From contig NZ_QPJW01000001.1 of NCBI RefSeq assembly GCF_003337355.1, forward strand, positions 124,001 through 188,000: a stretch of 64,000 bases of DNA, in the 5' to 3' direction. The notes under the pieces were generated by a model. The model was not told where the DNA came from. It did no database searches and was given only the letters and a program-made list of their open reading frames with translations. The translations under genes were made by a program, and so were the position numbers. This stretch comes from Fontibacillus phaseoli (GTDB lineage: Bacteria; Bacillota; Bacilli; Paenibacillales; Paenibacillaceae). Numbering within the stretch: the first letter of the stretch is position 1; each line of letters begins with the position of its first letter. Shown in pieces: positions 15,773 through 24,861 of the stretch.

Positions 15773-17383
15773 ATGCTGAAGCTGGACCGGAAGGGGCTTT
15801 TGGACAAGGCTGCTTGGAAAGCGGCCGGCATCGAATTGCCGCAATTTGACTTGGACGCCGTAGCGAGGAAAACCTCCGATAATCCGCAATGGGTACATTT
15901 TGGAGCGGGCAACATTTTCCGTGGTTTCGTGGCTAATGCTCATCAAAAGCTGTTGAACGCCGGAAAAGCGGATACCGGCATAATTGCGGCAGAGACCTTC
16001 GATTTTGAAATGATCGGTAGAGTTTACAAGCCCTATGATAATTTAACGTTGCTGGTGCTGATGAACGCGAACGGCGAATTTCAGAAAAATGTGGTCGCCA
16101 GCATCGTCGAAGGTCTTGCGGTGGACAAAGAACGGCCGAGCGAGTATCGCCGTTTGATCGAGGCGTTCGAGAATCCGAGCCTGCAGATGGCCAGCTTCAC
16201 CATTACGGAAAAGGGCTACTCCCTGACGGGGCCTGACGGCAAATACCTAAGCATTGTGGAGAAGGATTTGATGAACGGTCCTGAGCAACCGGTTCACGCG
16301 ATGAGCATCGTCGCCTCGCTTGCTTACCGGCGTTACCTGAAAGGGCAGTATCCGATGACCTTCGTAAGCATGGACAATTGTTCCCATAACGGCGACAAGC
16401 TGCGGGACAGCGTGCTTGCCGTCGCTAAAGCTTGGGCGGAAAAAAGCTTGGTAGAAGAAGGCTTCGTCGCTTATCTTCAGGATGAAAGCAAAATTACGTT
16501 CCCGCTGTCCATGATCGACAAAATCACGCCGCGCCCGTCGGTAAAGGTTCAATCGGCGCTGGTCGATTCCGGTTTGTCCGATATGGAGATGATCGTCACT
16601 TCCAAACATACGTACACAGCTCCATTTGTTAATGCAGAGATTAGCGAATATCTGGTCATTGAAGACAAATTCACCAATGGTCGTCCGGCACTAGAGGAAG
16701 CGGGGGTTATTTTCACCGATCGGGAAACGGTCAATAAGGTGGAAACGATGAAAGTTACCACTTGCCTTAATCCGCTGCATACCGCGCTTGCCGTTTCCGG
16801 CTGTTTGCTCGGTTATACCCTTATTGCGGACGAAATGAAGGATTCCGTGTTGCGGCGGTTCGTCGAAATCATCGGTTATGAGGAAGGATTGCCGGTCGTG
16901 GTGGATCCGGAAATCATCCATCCCAAGCAGTTTCTTGACGAAGTCTTGCAGGAGCGGTTCGCCAATCCGTATATCCCCGATACGCCGCAGCGGATCGCCA
17001 CGGATACGTCCCAAAAGATGGGCATCCGTTTTGGTGAGACGATCAAGTCCTATATGCGCAGAGAGGATTTGGATCCCGCCGGCTTGACCGCCATTCCGTT
17101 GGCTATTGCTGTCTGGTGCCGTTATCTGCTGGGCGTAGACGATCAAGGGCGGGAATTTACGCTTAGCCCTGATCCGTTGCTTGACAAACTTCAGGGTCAT
17201 TTGCGGAATACGGCTTTGGGCGATCAAACATCCGAGGTCCGCAAAATTCTTGAGGATGACCAACTTTTCGGAGTGAACTTATACGAAATCGGCCTCGGCG
17301 ACAAGATCGAAGCCATGTTTCTAGAAATGCTGGCCGGTCCGGGAGCGGTGCGAAGCACTGTGGAAAAGTACGTAAAAAAATAG
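15773..17383 (+). CDS. uxuB: Fructuronate reductase (mannonate oxidoreductase)
   Basis: A 536-residue polyol-specific long-chain dehydrogenase of the mannitol dehydrogenase family. The N-terminal VHFGAGNIFRGF segment is the NAD-binding glycine motif. The SMDNCSHNGDKL segment and the C-terminal helical domain (from about residue 310) containing TCLNPLHTALAV with the catalytic Lys region are present. It reduces D-fructuronate to D-mannonate, feeding UxuA. Some members of this family act on tagaturonate or mannitol instead, but adjacency to uxuA supports fructuronate. It starts at the base after the uxuA stop and is followed by a terminator. Confidence 0.92.
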   Translation: MLKLDRKGLLDKAAWKAAGIELPQFDLDAVARKTSDNPQWVHFGAGNIFRGFVANAHQKLLNAGKADTGIIAAETFDFEMIGRVYKPYDNLTLLVLMNANGEFQKNVVASIVEGLAVDKERPSEYRRLIEAFENPSLQMASFTITEKGYSLTGPDGKYLSIVEKDLMNGPEQPVHAMSIVASLAYRRYLKGQYPMTFVSMDNCSHNGDKLRDSVLAVAKAWAEKSLVEEGFVAYLQDESKITFPLSMIDKITPRPSVKVQSALVDSGLSDMEMIVTSKHTYTAPFVNAEISEYLVIEDKFTNGRPALEEAGVIFTDRETVNKVETMKVTTCLNPLHTALAVSGCLLGYTLIADEMKDSVLRRFVEIIGYEEGLPVVVDPEIIHPKQFLDEVLQERFANPYIPDTPQRIATDTSQKMGIRFGETIKSYMRREDLDPAGLTAIPLAIAVWCRYLLGVDDQGREFTLSPDPLLDKLQGHLRNTALGDQTSEVRKILEDDQLFGVNLYEIGLGDKIEAMFLEMLAGPGAVRSTVEKYVKK

Positions 17384-17398
17384 CGGTATGTATTAAAA

Positions 17399-17431
17399 GG
17401 AATCTTGGCAAAATCTCCAAGGTTCTTTTTT
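17399..17431 (+). terminator. Terminator after uxuB
   Basis: GAATCTTGG (17400-17408) pairs with CCAAGGTTC (17417-17425) with one G-T pair, followed by TTTTTTG. It ends the uxuA-uxuB transcript. Confidence 0.75.
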
Positions 17432-17442
17432 GTGATGAAACG

Positions 17443-17645
17443 GCTCCGATTCCGGAGATTTATATGGCCTGCGGAACCGATGACTTCCTGCTGGATGTCA
17501 ATCGGGAAGGTTACCGGATATCTGAATCGTGAAAACGTGAAACACATCTATAAAGAAGGTCAGGGAGCACACATGGGATTTCTGGAACGAATCTATCGGC
17601 GATGCGCTGGAATGGGCTGCAGGAGACCGGGGTTCGGCGCGTTAG
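17443..17645 (+). pseudogene. 3' fragment of a putative esterase
   Basis: Translation across frameshifts gives APIPEIYMACGTDDFLLDVN, then YLNRENVKHIYKEGQGAH, then WDFWNESIGDALEWA ending at TAG 17643-17645. This is the C-terminal part of a D-type/CE1-like esterase (alpha/beta hydrolase), with the catalytic Asp in CGTDDFLL and the catalytic His in GAH. At least two frameshifts occur and the N-terminal two-thirds are missing. The rest of 17646-17871 carries no gene; it is AT-rich and includes the promoter area of the next gene. Confidence 0.7.
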
Positions 17646-17871
17646 TCCGCTGAATGTTGGCTCCGGCAAGCCGGACGAAAAGCGTTCCTTTGCTTTATTG
17701 AAAAACGGAGTTAAGGTTCTTTTTTTGCCATGTCATGAAAAATCAGCTTTATATTCATGTCGTGATTTTACATATTTTTGTCGTATACTTCTACTAAAAA
17801 AATGACTTCTATTGTGATAACTTAATAAGTAGATGTCAGAATATTATATATGGAAACCGGAGGGAGTTACA

Positions 17872-18876
17872 TTGAATATTCGTATTGGCAAGGCCAGTTA
17901 TTGGCACGTCCATGCCTGGGATTATACCCGTCAAGCTCAAGATCATCACGACACCGAAATCGCGGCGGTATGGGATGAGCAATCGGAACGAGGAAAGCAA
18001 GCGGCCGAAGAACTGGGAGTACCTTTTTATGAGACATTATCCGAGATGCTTGCCCGGCCCGATGTGGACGCGGTCATCGTGGACGCGCCGAGTAACATGC
18101 ATAAGGAAGTGATCATCGCGGCGGCGCGGGCCGGCAAACATATTTTTACGGAAAAAGTGATAGCTCCAACTTTGCGGGAAGTTCATGAAATCGTGGATGA
18201 AGTGGCTAAAAACGGCGTGAAATTTACGGTGTCTTTGCCCCGGCTTAATGACGGATACACCCTAGCAATTCAAGATGTTCTGAGCCAGGGGCTGCTCGGC
18301 GACGTTACTTACGTTCGGGTGCGGCTATCTCATAACGGCGCCATTGCCGGCTGGCTTCCCGAGCATTTTTATGATTTGGAGCAATGCGGCGGAGGCGCGC
18401 TGATCGATCTGGGCTGCCATCCGATGTACCTGACCCGGCTGTTCCTCGGACAGGAAGTGACCGGAGTGAGCGCAAACTTCGGCTATGTCACCGGAAAGGA
18501 AGTTGAAGATAACGCCGTAGTGACGTTGTTTACCGGGTCCGGCGCCATCGGCGTGGTCGAGGCGGGGTTCGTGAACAGCCATTCTCCGTTTACGGTCGAG
18601 GTTCATGGAACGGAAGGAACCTTGCTGTACGGCACGCCCGAAAACAAATTGCTGCTCCGATCCAATTTAGCGGCCGACAAGGGCGGCGACTGGACCGAGC
18701 TGGCCGTTCCGGACAACCGTGAAAGCGCCTTTGACCAATGGGTTCGTCACATTCAGAACGATACGTCAGCAACCGACAATGTTCAAACCGCAGTTGAGCT
18801 TACGCGGTTAATGGAGGCGGCGAATGCTTCGGCCAAAGAAGGCCGGGTAATCCGGCTGCAGGAACCGGGCCGGTAA
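17872..18876 (+). CDS. Gfo/Idh/MocA-family oxidoreductase with atypical N-terminus
   Basis: A 334-residue NAD(P)-dependent dehydrogenase-like protein: N-terminal Rossmann domain (about 1-120), C-terminal GFO_IDH_MocA domain (130-330). The start is TTG at 17872 after GGAGGG; a longer frame from ATG 17833 lacks a ribosome binding site. The usual GxGxxG nucleotide motif is replaced by IGKASYWHVHAWDY, and the EKP motif reads EKV, while the later GGGALIDLGCHP segment with the catalytic-type Asp and His is normal. It may bind cofactor differently or use a different substrate from its two neighbours at 19836 and 20960. Together with the AraC gene they form a rightward cluster for a sugar or inositol-like compound. 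Confidence 0.85.
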   Translation: MNIRIGKASYWHVHAWDYTRQAQDHHDTEIAAVWDEQSERGKQAAEELGVPFYETLSEMLARPDVDAVIVDAPSNMHKEVIIAAARAGKHIFTEKVIAPTLREVHEIVDEVAKNGVKFTVSLPRLNDGYTLAIQDVLSQGLLGDVTYVRVRLSHNGAIAGWLPEHFYDLEQCGGGALIDLGCHPMYLTRLFLGQEVTGVSANFGYVTGKEVEDNAVVTLFTGSGAIGVVEAGFVNSHSPFTVEVHGTEGTLLYGTPENKLLLRSNLAADKGGDWTELAVPDNRESAFDQWVRHIQNDTSATDNVQTAVELTRLMEAANASAKEGRVIRLQEPGR

Positions 18877-18879
18877 GCC

Positions 18880-19833
18880 ATGGACGGCAGCTTGAAGTTG
18901 AATGCTTTTCCTTTTGAAGTCATGTTCGAAAAGCAGGATATGCTGGAGCGGCTGGATATCGTTATCGCTTGGGGAAATTACGAGATTCGCGTTTTAAGGT
19001 TCCATTTGACTTCATTTGAACCCGGCAGGATCATCGATTTTCATAACCATGCGGAGTTTGAATTCCATTTCATTCCGAAAGGAAAAGGGTCCGTCATTCT
19101 TGAAGACCGCCCTTATGCTTTATCGGAAGGCATGTTCTACTTGACCGGTCCCGGGGTGATGCATTATCAGGAAGCTTCCCTCGAAGAGGGCATGTACGAA
19201 TTGTGCCTGCATGTGGATATCGTTGCCAAATCCAACCCTGAAGCCGATCCCTGGGAAGCGGCCGAGGCTGAAGAATGCGTGGAAAAGCTGCGCAGCCTGC
19301 CGCGAAAACCGGCACTGGACAGTCACCGGGCCATGTACTGTTTCTTGGAAGCGTATGAGGTCTGCGAAGGAAAGCACCGGGGATTCTACACTTCGATCAA
19401 ACAAATGGTGATCAGTATTTTGTTAAAAGCGGTTAGAGCCTACGACTCTGGTGAAATAAGTACTGAAGCCCCGATCAGGGATATGCTGGCCTACCGTTAT
19501 CAATATGCTGTCCAGTACATGGAAGCCAATCACTCGGCAAGTCTGACGCTGGACAATGTTGCCGAAAAGTTGAACATCAGTCCGAGACAGCTGCAGCGGA
19601 TTTTCAGAAACGTAAATGCCGAAATGCCATTCAGCAAGGTGCTGGAAGACATCAGACTGCATGCCGTTTGCCGTAAGCTCGAAGAGAGCGCTTCATCCAT
19701 CGAAACCATAGCGGTGGCGGAAGGGTTTTCCAATGCGACTTATCTGCATCAAGTGTTTCGCAGGCGGTTCGGAATGACTCCTTCCGCTTACCGTAAGGCT
19801 AAAGAATCCAAATCCAATTATGAGGTGAATTGA
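18880..19833 (+). CDS. AraC-family regulator with cupin domain
   Basis: A 317-residue cytoplasmic regulator. The N-terminal cupin-type sensor (about 30-120) includes FHNHAEFEFHFIPKGKGSV, and the C-terminal double helix-turn-helix (about 205-310) includes LTLDNVAEKLNISPRQLQRI and the family signature ending in FRRRFGMTPSAYRKAK. It lies 3 bp after the first Gfo/Idh gene and is followed by another, so it is embedded in the operon it probably activates. The ligand is likely the sugar handled by these dehydrogenases. Confidence 0.9.
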   Translation: MDGSLKLNAFPFEVMFEKQDMLERLDIVIAWGNYEIRVLRFHLTSFEPGRIIDFHNHAEFEFHFIPKGKGSVILEDRPYALSEGMFYLTGPGVMHYQEASLEEGMYELCLHVDIVAKSNPEADPWEAAEAEECVEKLRSLPRKPALDSHRAMYCFLEAYEVCEGKHRGFYTSIKQMVISILLKAVRAYDSGEISTEAPIRDMLAYRYQYAVQYMEANHSASLTLDNVAEKLNISPRQLQRIFRNVNAEMPFSKVLEDIRLHAVCRKLEESASSIETIAVAEGFSNATYLHQVFRRRFGMTPSAYRKAKESKSNYEVN

Positions 19834-19835
19834 AC

Positions 19836-20918
19836 ATGAGTAAAGTATATCGTATTGGAATTATCGGTTGTGGTGGCATTGCGAACGGTAAGCATTTGCC
19901 CAGCCTAAGCAAATTGGATAATGTGGAATTGGTTGCTTTTTGCGACATTGTCCCCGAACGTGCAGAAGAAGCTGCGGCCAAATACGGCGCCGAGGGAGCC
20001 GCGGTTTACAGCGATTACCGGGAACTTTTGCAGGACGGCTCCCTGGACATCGTGCATGTGCTTACGCCTAACGATGCCCATGCCGAAATCTCCATAGCTT
20101 CGCTTGAAGCGGGCAAACACGTGATGTGCGAAAAGCCGATGGCCAAGACGGCGGCGGATGCCCGGAGAATGGTTGAAGCGGCCAAGCGCACGGGAAAGAA
20201 ACTGACGATCGGTTATAACAACCGGTTTCGTGAGGACAGCATGTACATGAAAAAGGTGTGCCAGGAAGGGAAGCTGGGACGCATTTATTTTGCCAAAGCC
20301 CATGCGATCCGGAGAAGAGCCGTTCCAACGTGGGGCGTGTTTTTGGATGAAGACAAGCAGGGCGGAGGACCGCTTATCGATATCGGGACCCATGCGCTCG
20401 ATCTGACGCTTTGGATGATGGACAATTATAAACCGAAGGTAGTTTTGGGTACGAAATACCATGAGCTCTCCCGGAAAGAAAATGCGGCAAACGCCTGGGG
20501 GCCATGGGATCCTGAAAAGTTTAAGGTAGAGGATTCGGCGTTTGGTATGATTGTTATGGAAGACGGGGCAACCATTATGCTAGAATCCAGTTGGGCGATC
20601 AATTCGCTAGAGGTGGACGAAGCCAAATGCAGCCTTAGCGGCACGGAAGCCGGAGCGGACATGAAGAATGGGCTACGCATTAACGGGGAAGAATTCAGCC
20701 GCTTGTATACCAAAGAAATTGAACTTGGCGCAGGCGGAGTAGCTTTCTATGACGGCAATGCCGAAAACGCGGCCGATGTGGAAATGAAACGATGGATTGA
20801 AGCCGTGGATCAGGATCTGGAGCCGGTGGTTACGCCGGAGCAGGCCTGCGTCGTTTCTGAAATATTGGAGGCTATCTATGAATCGGCTCGCACTGGTAAG
20901 GCGGTATATATGAACTGA
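19836..20918 (+). CDS. Gfo/Idh/MocA-family oxidoreductase
   Basis: A 360-residue dehydrogenase with canonical motifs: IGIIGCGGIANGKHLP (Rossmann glycines), HVMCEKPMAKT (catalytic EKP) and GGGPLIDIGTHALDLTLW (substrate-site Asp and His). ATG 19836 with GAGGTG upstream is preferred; a TTG at 19830 is in frame. It starts 2 bp after the AraC stop, so it is co-transcribed. Family members oxidise sugars, inositols or their derivatives with NAD(P); the exact substrate cannot be assigned. Confidence 0.9.
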   Translation: MSKVYRIGIIGCGGIANGKHLPSLSKLDNVELVAFCDIVPERAEEAAAKYGAEGAAVYSDYRELLQDGSLDIVHVLTPNDAHAEISIASLEAGKHVMCEKPMAKTAADARRMVEAAKRTGKKLTIGYNNRFREDSMYMKKVCQEGKLGRIYFAKAHAIRRRAVPTWGVFLDEDKQGGGPLIDIGTHALDLTLWMMDNYKPKVVLGTKYHELSRKENAANAWGPWDPEKFKVEDSAFGMIVMEDGATIMLESSWAINSLEVDEAKCSLSGTEAGADMKNGLRINGEEFSRLYTKEIELGAGGVAFYDGNAENAADVEMKRWIEAVDQDLEPVVTPEQACVVSEILEAIYESARTGKAVYMN

Positions 20919-20959
20919 TCCCTGCATCATAGCATTGGAAAGGTGAGAGGAGAACGACA

Positions 20960-22036
20960 ATGGATCATCATCACGACGACAAACATACCGTAGTCATCAT
21001 CGGTTACGGCGGCATGGGGAGCTATCATGCCAAACTGATCAAGGACAATGGCCGGCTTCAGGTGATCGGCACTTATGATATCGATCATGCCCGCGGAAAA
21101 GCTTCGGAACAGGACGGCTATCGCGCTTACGAAAGCTATGAAGCGGTCCTGAACGATGCTGCTGCGGAGATCGTCCTCATCGCGACGCCGAACGATGTGC
21201 ACAAGGACCTGGCGCTGCATGCATTCGCTGCAGGCAAGCATGTCATTTGCGAAAAGCCGGTCACGATGTCGGTGGAGGATTTCGAAGCCATGACGGCTGC
21301 GGCAGACCAGGCGAACAAGGTGGTGATGGTGCACCAAAATCGTCGTTGGGACGAGGATTACCTGATCATTAAACAAATGTACGAACAAAAAACGATCGGT
21401 GATTTGTTCCGCATCGAGTCAAGAGTTCACGGGGCGAACGGAATCCCTGGCGACTGGCGCCATCTTGATGCGCATGGCGGCGGAATGCTGCTGGATTGGG
21501 GCGTTCACCTGTTGGACCAATTGATCTTTATGATCGACAGTAAAATCATCAGCGTGAGCAGCACCTTGAGCTTTATTTTGGGCGATGAGGTGGATGACGG
21601 GTTTGAAGCCATGCTGCAATTTGAAAATGGAGTATCCGCTCTGGTCGAGGTAGGGACCACCAATTTCATTACGCTTCCGCGCTGGTATGTGAAGGGAACG
21701 GAAGGCACGGGCGTGATTGAAGACTGGTCGATGACGGGCCGGATCGTGACCCGGAATCGCGATGCGGAAATCGTGGAGCCGAAACCGGTTCAAGCCGGGG
21801 TCGGATTGACCAAAACGATGGCGCCTCCATCGGAAATGGCGACCCTCACGGGAGCATTGCCGAAACCTTACGCTCAGCGCAGCAGCTTCTATGACAATTT
21901 CGCTGCGGTCATAGAAGGCGCGGACGAGGCGATCGTCCGTAATGATGAAGTCTTGCGGGTGCTGAACCTGATTGAAGCTATTTTCCGGTCCGGACGAACC
22001 GGCGAAACCGTGAAGGACTTTGACCTGTACAAATAA
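20960..22036 (+). CDS. Gfo/Idh/MocA-family oxidoreductase
   Basis: A 358-residue member with VVIIGYGGMGSYHAKLI, HVICEKPVTMSVE and GGGMLLDWGVHLLDQ motifs. A short His/Asp-rich N-terminus (MDHHHDDKH) precedes the first strand and is probably disordered. GAGAGGAG stands about 7 nt before the ATG. It is the last gene of the cluster and is followed by a terminator at 22055-22087. Three paralogues of different subgroup in one operon suggest successive oxidation and reduction steps on one carbohydrate, as in ketosugar-intermediate pathways; this is inference. Confidence 0.9.
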   Translation: MDHHHDDKHTVVIIGYGGMGSYHAKLIKDNGRLQVIGTYDIDHARGKASEQDGYRAYESYEAVLNDAAAEIVLIATPNDVHKDLALHAFAAGKHVICEKPVTMSVEDFEAMTAAADQANKVVMVHQNRRWDEDYLIIKQMYEQKTIGDLFRIESRVHGANGIPGDWRHLDAHGGGMLLDWGVHLLDQLIFMIDSKIISVSSTLSFILGDEVDDGFEAMLQFENGVSALVEVGTTNFITLPRWYVKGTEGTGVIEDWSMTGRIVTRNRDAEIVEPKPVQAGVGLTKTMAPPSEMATLTGALPKPYAQRSSFYDNFAAVIEGADEAIVRNDEVLRVLNLIEAIFRSGRTGETVKDFDLYK

Positions 22037-22054
22037 AGGCGTGTGACCAATATT

Positions 22055-22087
22055 AAAGAAACTGCTCCTTTTTGGTGCAGTTTCTTT
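22055..22087 (+). terminator. Terminator after the Gfo/Idh cluster
   Basis: AAAGAAACTGC (22055-22065) pairs perfectly with GCAGTTTCTTT (22077-22087); the descending arm itself is T-rich. Confidence 0.7.
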
Positions 22088-22228
22088 GGTTTTGCCCCCG
22101 ATTTTTATCAACACTATAAAACTATCGGCTCAACGAGCGGGGACCCCTTTCCTATTGCTCTCATGGGATGATAGAATGTGATTGTACAGCTAACATATGC
22201 TTGCGACATGAAATGGAGAGATCGAATT

Positions 22229-23410
22229 TTGAGCAACAACAAGAAAGATAAATCACGGCAAGACAGACAAATGTGGATTCTCCGTGGATTGAATTTTTGG
22301 CAGTATGCTATATTAGCTGTGCTTGCACCGTTTTTGCCCTTATATTTTGCCGACTTAGGATACTCATCTTCCCAGGTCGGTTTTCTCATGATGATCGGCC
22401 CGTTCGCGGCCAGCCTGATCCAGCCGTTCTGGGGGTATTTGAGCGATCGGTTGCGTGCGGTAAAGATCATGATATTTCTGCTATGGAGTTTAGCGATTGC
22501 TAGCAGTATAGGTCTGTTTAATTCCGGTACGAGCTACGCGCTGACTCTATGCTTTGTGTTGGCCTTATACTTCTTCTTTCAGCCTTCCATGCCGCTGCTC
22601 GACAGCATCTCCGTCCAGTCGGCGGAGCGCAGAGGCGTTGCCTACGGTTCGCTTCGGTTATTCGGCTCCATGGGTTATACCGTGGTTTCTCTTTCAGGGG
22701 GGGTGCTGCTGGCCGCTTTGGGAGGAATTGCCAAATTGCCTTATCTGCTTTGGGCAGCCTGGATTGTGCCGCTCTTGCTGCTGTTTTTTCTGCGCGACGA
22801 ACCGGCCGAAGGGGAAGGCATGTCCCTGAAATCTATAAAAGAACTGTTTACGAACAAATCTTTCTTATGGTTTTTGTTCATGGTGTTCATCATTTCAGTA
22901 CCCCACCGCATGAACGATGTTATGCTTGGCTTGTACATGAAGGAATTAGGCGCTTCCGATTCCATGGCGGGATGGGCCTGGGCGCTTGCTGCTGCCGTTG
23001 AGATTCCCGTATTTGCCTTGATTGGCAAGTATATCAACCGGATTCATGAATATGTGCTGATCGGGATTGTCGGTCTTGTGTACGCGCTGCGCTGGCTGAT
23101 GTATTATTTGACCGATGATCCATGGGTCCTGCTGGCACTGCAAGCGGGAGCGGCCGTTACATTCGCGATATTCTGGATTGTTTCCATGCATTATGTCGCC
23201 CGGATCCTTCCACCGCAGCTCTGCGCGACCGGATTTTCCCTGTTAAGCATGGTGTATCTCGGCTTGTCCGGCATGACCGGCGGCGTTATTGGAGGAAGAC
23301 TAGCGGACTTGTTTGGGGGAGAAAGCATGTATTTGTTCGCGGTTTTCACCTCCTTTGCCGGGGGGATCTTGTTTCTTGCGACCGAGTTTTATTCCCGCCG
23401 ACGCGTTTAG
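22229..23410 (+). CDS. MFS transporter (MFS_1-like)
   Basis: A 393-residue membrane protein with about twelve hydrophobic segments in two halves. The start is taken as TTG 22229 after GGAGAGA; a GTG at 22178 would add 17 hydrophilic residues without a ribosome binding site. The WGYLSDRLRAVKIM loop after the second segment is the MFS signature. The fold resembles the PPP/LacY-like MFS_1 group, which imports sugars or nucleosides with protons. It stands alone behind the Gfo/Idh terminator and may supply that pathway; the substrate is unknown. Confidence 0.88.
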   Translation: MSNNKKDKSRQDRQMWILRGLNFWQYAILAVLAPFLPLYFADLGYSSSQVGFLMMIGPFAASLIQPFWGYLSDRLRAVKIMIFLLWSLAIASSIGLFNSGTSYALTLCFVLALYFFFQPSMPLLDSISVQSAERRGVAYGSLRLFGSMGYTVVSLSGGVLLAALGGIAKLPYLLWAAWIVPLLLLFFLRDEPAEGEGMSLKSIKELFTNKSFLWFLFMVFIISVPHRMNDVMLGLYMKELGASDSMAGWAWALAAAVEIPVFALIGKYINRIHEYVLIGIVGLVYALRWLMYYLTDDPWVLLALQAGAAVTFAIFWIVSMHYVARILPPQLCATGFSLLSMVYLGLSGMTGGVIGGRLADLFGGESMYLFAVFTSFAGGILFLATEFYSRRRV

Positions 23411-23467
23411 AAGCGGTAAGAAGCGGAGTGAAGTGAGCAACGTTCAGGTTAAACGGAAGAAAAAACG

Positions 23468-23516
23468 AAGGCCGCCTGTCGCGCGTATCGGAGCGCATCA
23501 GGCGGCTTTGATTTTG
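23468..23516. terminator. Terminator between convergent genes
   Basis: AAGGCCGCCTG pairs with CAGGCGGCTTT across the centre near 23487, followed by GATTTT on the right; A-rich sequence on the left lets it act in both directions between the MFS gene and the leftward transporter. Confidence 0.65.
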
Positions 23517-23542
23517 CATTTGCTTGGTTGGAATACGTTTGT

Positions 23543-24166
23543 TTAAGTCCGGTCCTTAAAAATGCCGAACGGACGGCCGACCGGCATGAACACCCGGCCA
23601 AAATGAACATTCAGCACCGCAGCGCCCGCGCCGTAAAGCGAAAGCAGGCCGATACCCAATTCCGCGAATGCGGCAAGTTTATGGAATACTTCCGGCACGA
23701 TACCGAATGCATCCAGGCTAAGGCCGAGAAAAAGAACATCGATCAATACGAAAATGAAAAACAGGACTTTATGCGTCTCCATCGCACCGATGGTCATGAA
23801 CAAGGTGAAGACGAGATATCCGGCAAACGCAAAACCAAGCTGCTTGCCGTCGATGCCGGACGCCAACTCCGGTCCAAGCGCTCCCAGCTTGATCAACCAG
23901 CTGACGCCCATGGCAAACCAGAAAAAGGCATACGCCCCGAAAGCGGTCATCCCGAAAGTGTTGTTATGTTTGGCGTCCTGAATGCTGGCGTACAGCTGGG
24001 CAAAGGCGCCCAAAAATATGGCCCAGGGGATAGCGTAGCTAAGGCCTTCAGTCAGTCCCAGCTTTTGCGAGGAAGCGACGAGGGTGACGATCGCCAGCCC
24101 GAACAGGCCGATTCCGCTGGGATCGGCCGTAATGATTTTTACTTGAGTTGAAGTTGCGTTTTGCAT
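23543..24166 (-). CDS. GPR1/FUN34/YaaH-family acetate-type transporter
   Basis: A 207-residue membrane protein with six hydrophobic segments, the size and layout of the YaaH/SatP family that takes up acetate or succinate with protons. The N-terminal ADPSGIGLFGLAIVTL segment corresponds to the family NPAPLGL motif in a modified form, and FGMTAFGAYAFFW matches the conserved middle part. The C-terminus ends in a basic tail. AAGGAA stands before the ATG. It is convergent with the MFS gene and divergent from the sigma-factor gene; no operon partner is seen. Confidence 0.87.
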   Translation of the reverse strand: MQNATSTQVKIITADPSGIGLFGLAIVTLVASSQKLGLTEGLSYAIPWAIFLGAFAQLYASIQDAKHNNTFGMTAFGAYAFFWFAMGVSWLIKLGALGPELASGIDGKQLGFAFAGYLVFTLFMTIGAMETHKVLFFIFVLIDVLFLGLSLDAFGIVPEVFHKLAAFAELGIGLLSLYGAGAAVLNVHFGRVFMPVGRPFGIFKDRT

Positions 24167-24330
24167 GGTTCCTTAAGAGCCTCCACGAGATCGTTTGCTG
24201 TCTTGGCATTCCTCCGATACCGGAATGCATACTGAAATATTGTAATGGATTTGGACAGGTTCGTACAATGTTTTATATTAAGTAAGATATTTTTACAGGG
24301 TCAATCGTGTTATATACAGGAGGTGAACCG

Positions 24331-24861
24331 ATGGACAATCCTGCTTTAGGGCCAAGAGATGACGAATTTGCTGAAATCTATCGAATGCATGTGGATACGG
24401 TATACAGACTGTGTTTCATCCTTTTGAAAAATACGGCGGATGCGGATGACGCCGTTCAATCCATATTTTTAAAAATGTTCAAGCACAACAAAACGTTTAA
24501 TGACCATGAGCATGAGAAGGCATGGCTGATCGTTGCCACCAAAAATCACTGTAAAGACGTGTTAAAAAGCTGGTGGAGATCCCGCCGCATTGACATGGAC
24601 GTATTGCCGGAAAAGACGAGTTGGGAAAACGATAAGCAGCAGGGAGAGGTGCTGGCAAAACTTCTTTCGCTTCCCGAAAAATACAGAACGGTTCTGTATC
24701 TATACTATTATGAGGAATATTCCGTAAGAGAAATATCGAAACTGCTGGATCGCAAGGAGAGCACGATACAAACGCAATTATCGAAGGGGCGCGAACGTTT
24801 GAAGGCTGATTTGCGAGGAGGGGAATGTTTTGAACGAGAACCGTCTAAAGGGACTATTTGA
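24331..24861 (+). CDS. ECF-type RNA polymerase sigma factor
   Basis: A 176-residue group 4 sigma factor: region 2 (about 12-80, with the DADDAVQSIFLKMF segment) and region 4 (about 105-160, with YSVREISKLLDRKESTIQTQLSKGRERL). ATG 24331 follows AGGAGGTGA at ideal spacing. The next gene starts inside its 3' end and encodes a membrane DUF4179 protein, the usual anti-sigma partner. The pair probably responds to an envelope or extracytoplasmic signal; targets are unknown. Confidence 0.92.
   Translation: MDNPALGPRDDEFAEIYRMHVDTVYRLCFILLKNTADADDAVQSIFLKMFKHNKTFNDHEHEKAWLIVATKNHCKDVLKSWWRSRRIDMDVLPEKTSWENDKQQGEVLAKLLSLPEKYRTVLYLYYYEEYSVREISKLLDRKESTIQTQLSKGRERLKADLRGGECFEREPSKGTI

Noticed and set aside
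23528-24151. 207-codon plus-strand frame
   Set aside because: Mirror of the YaaH-type transporter gene; charged, repeat-free sequence without start signals.
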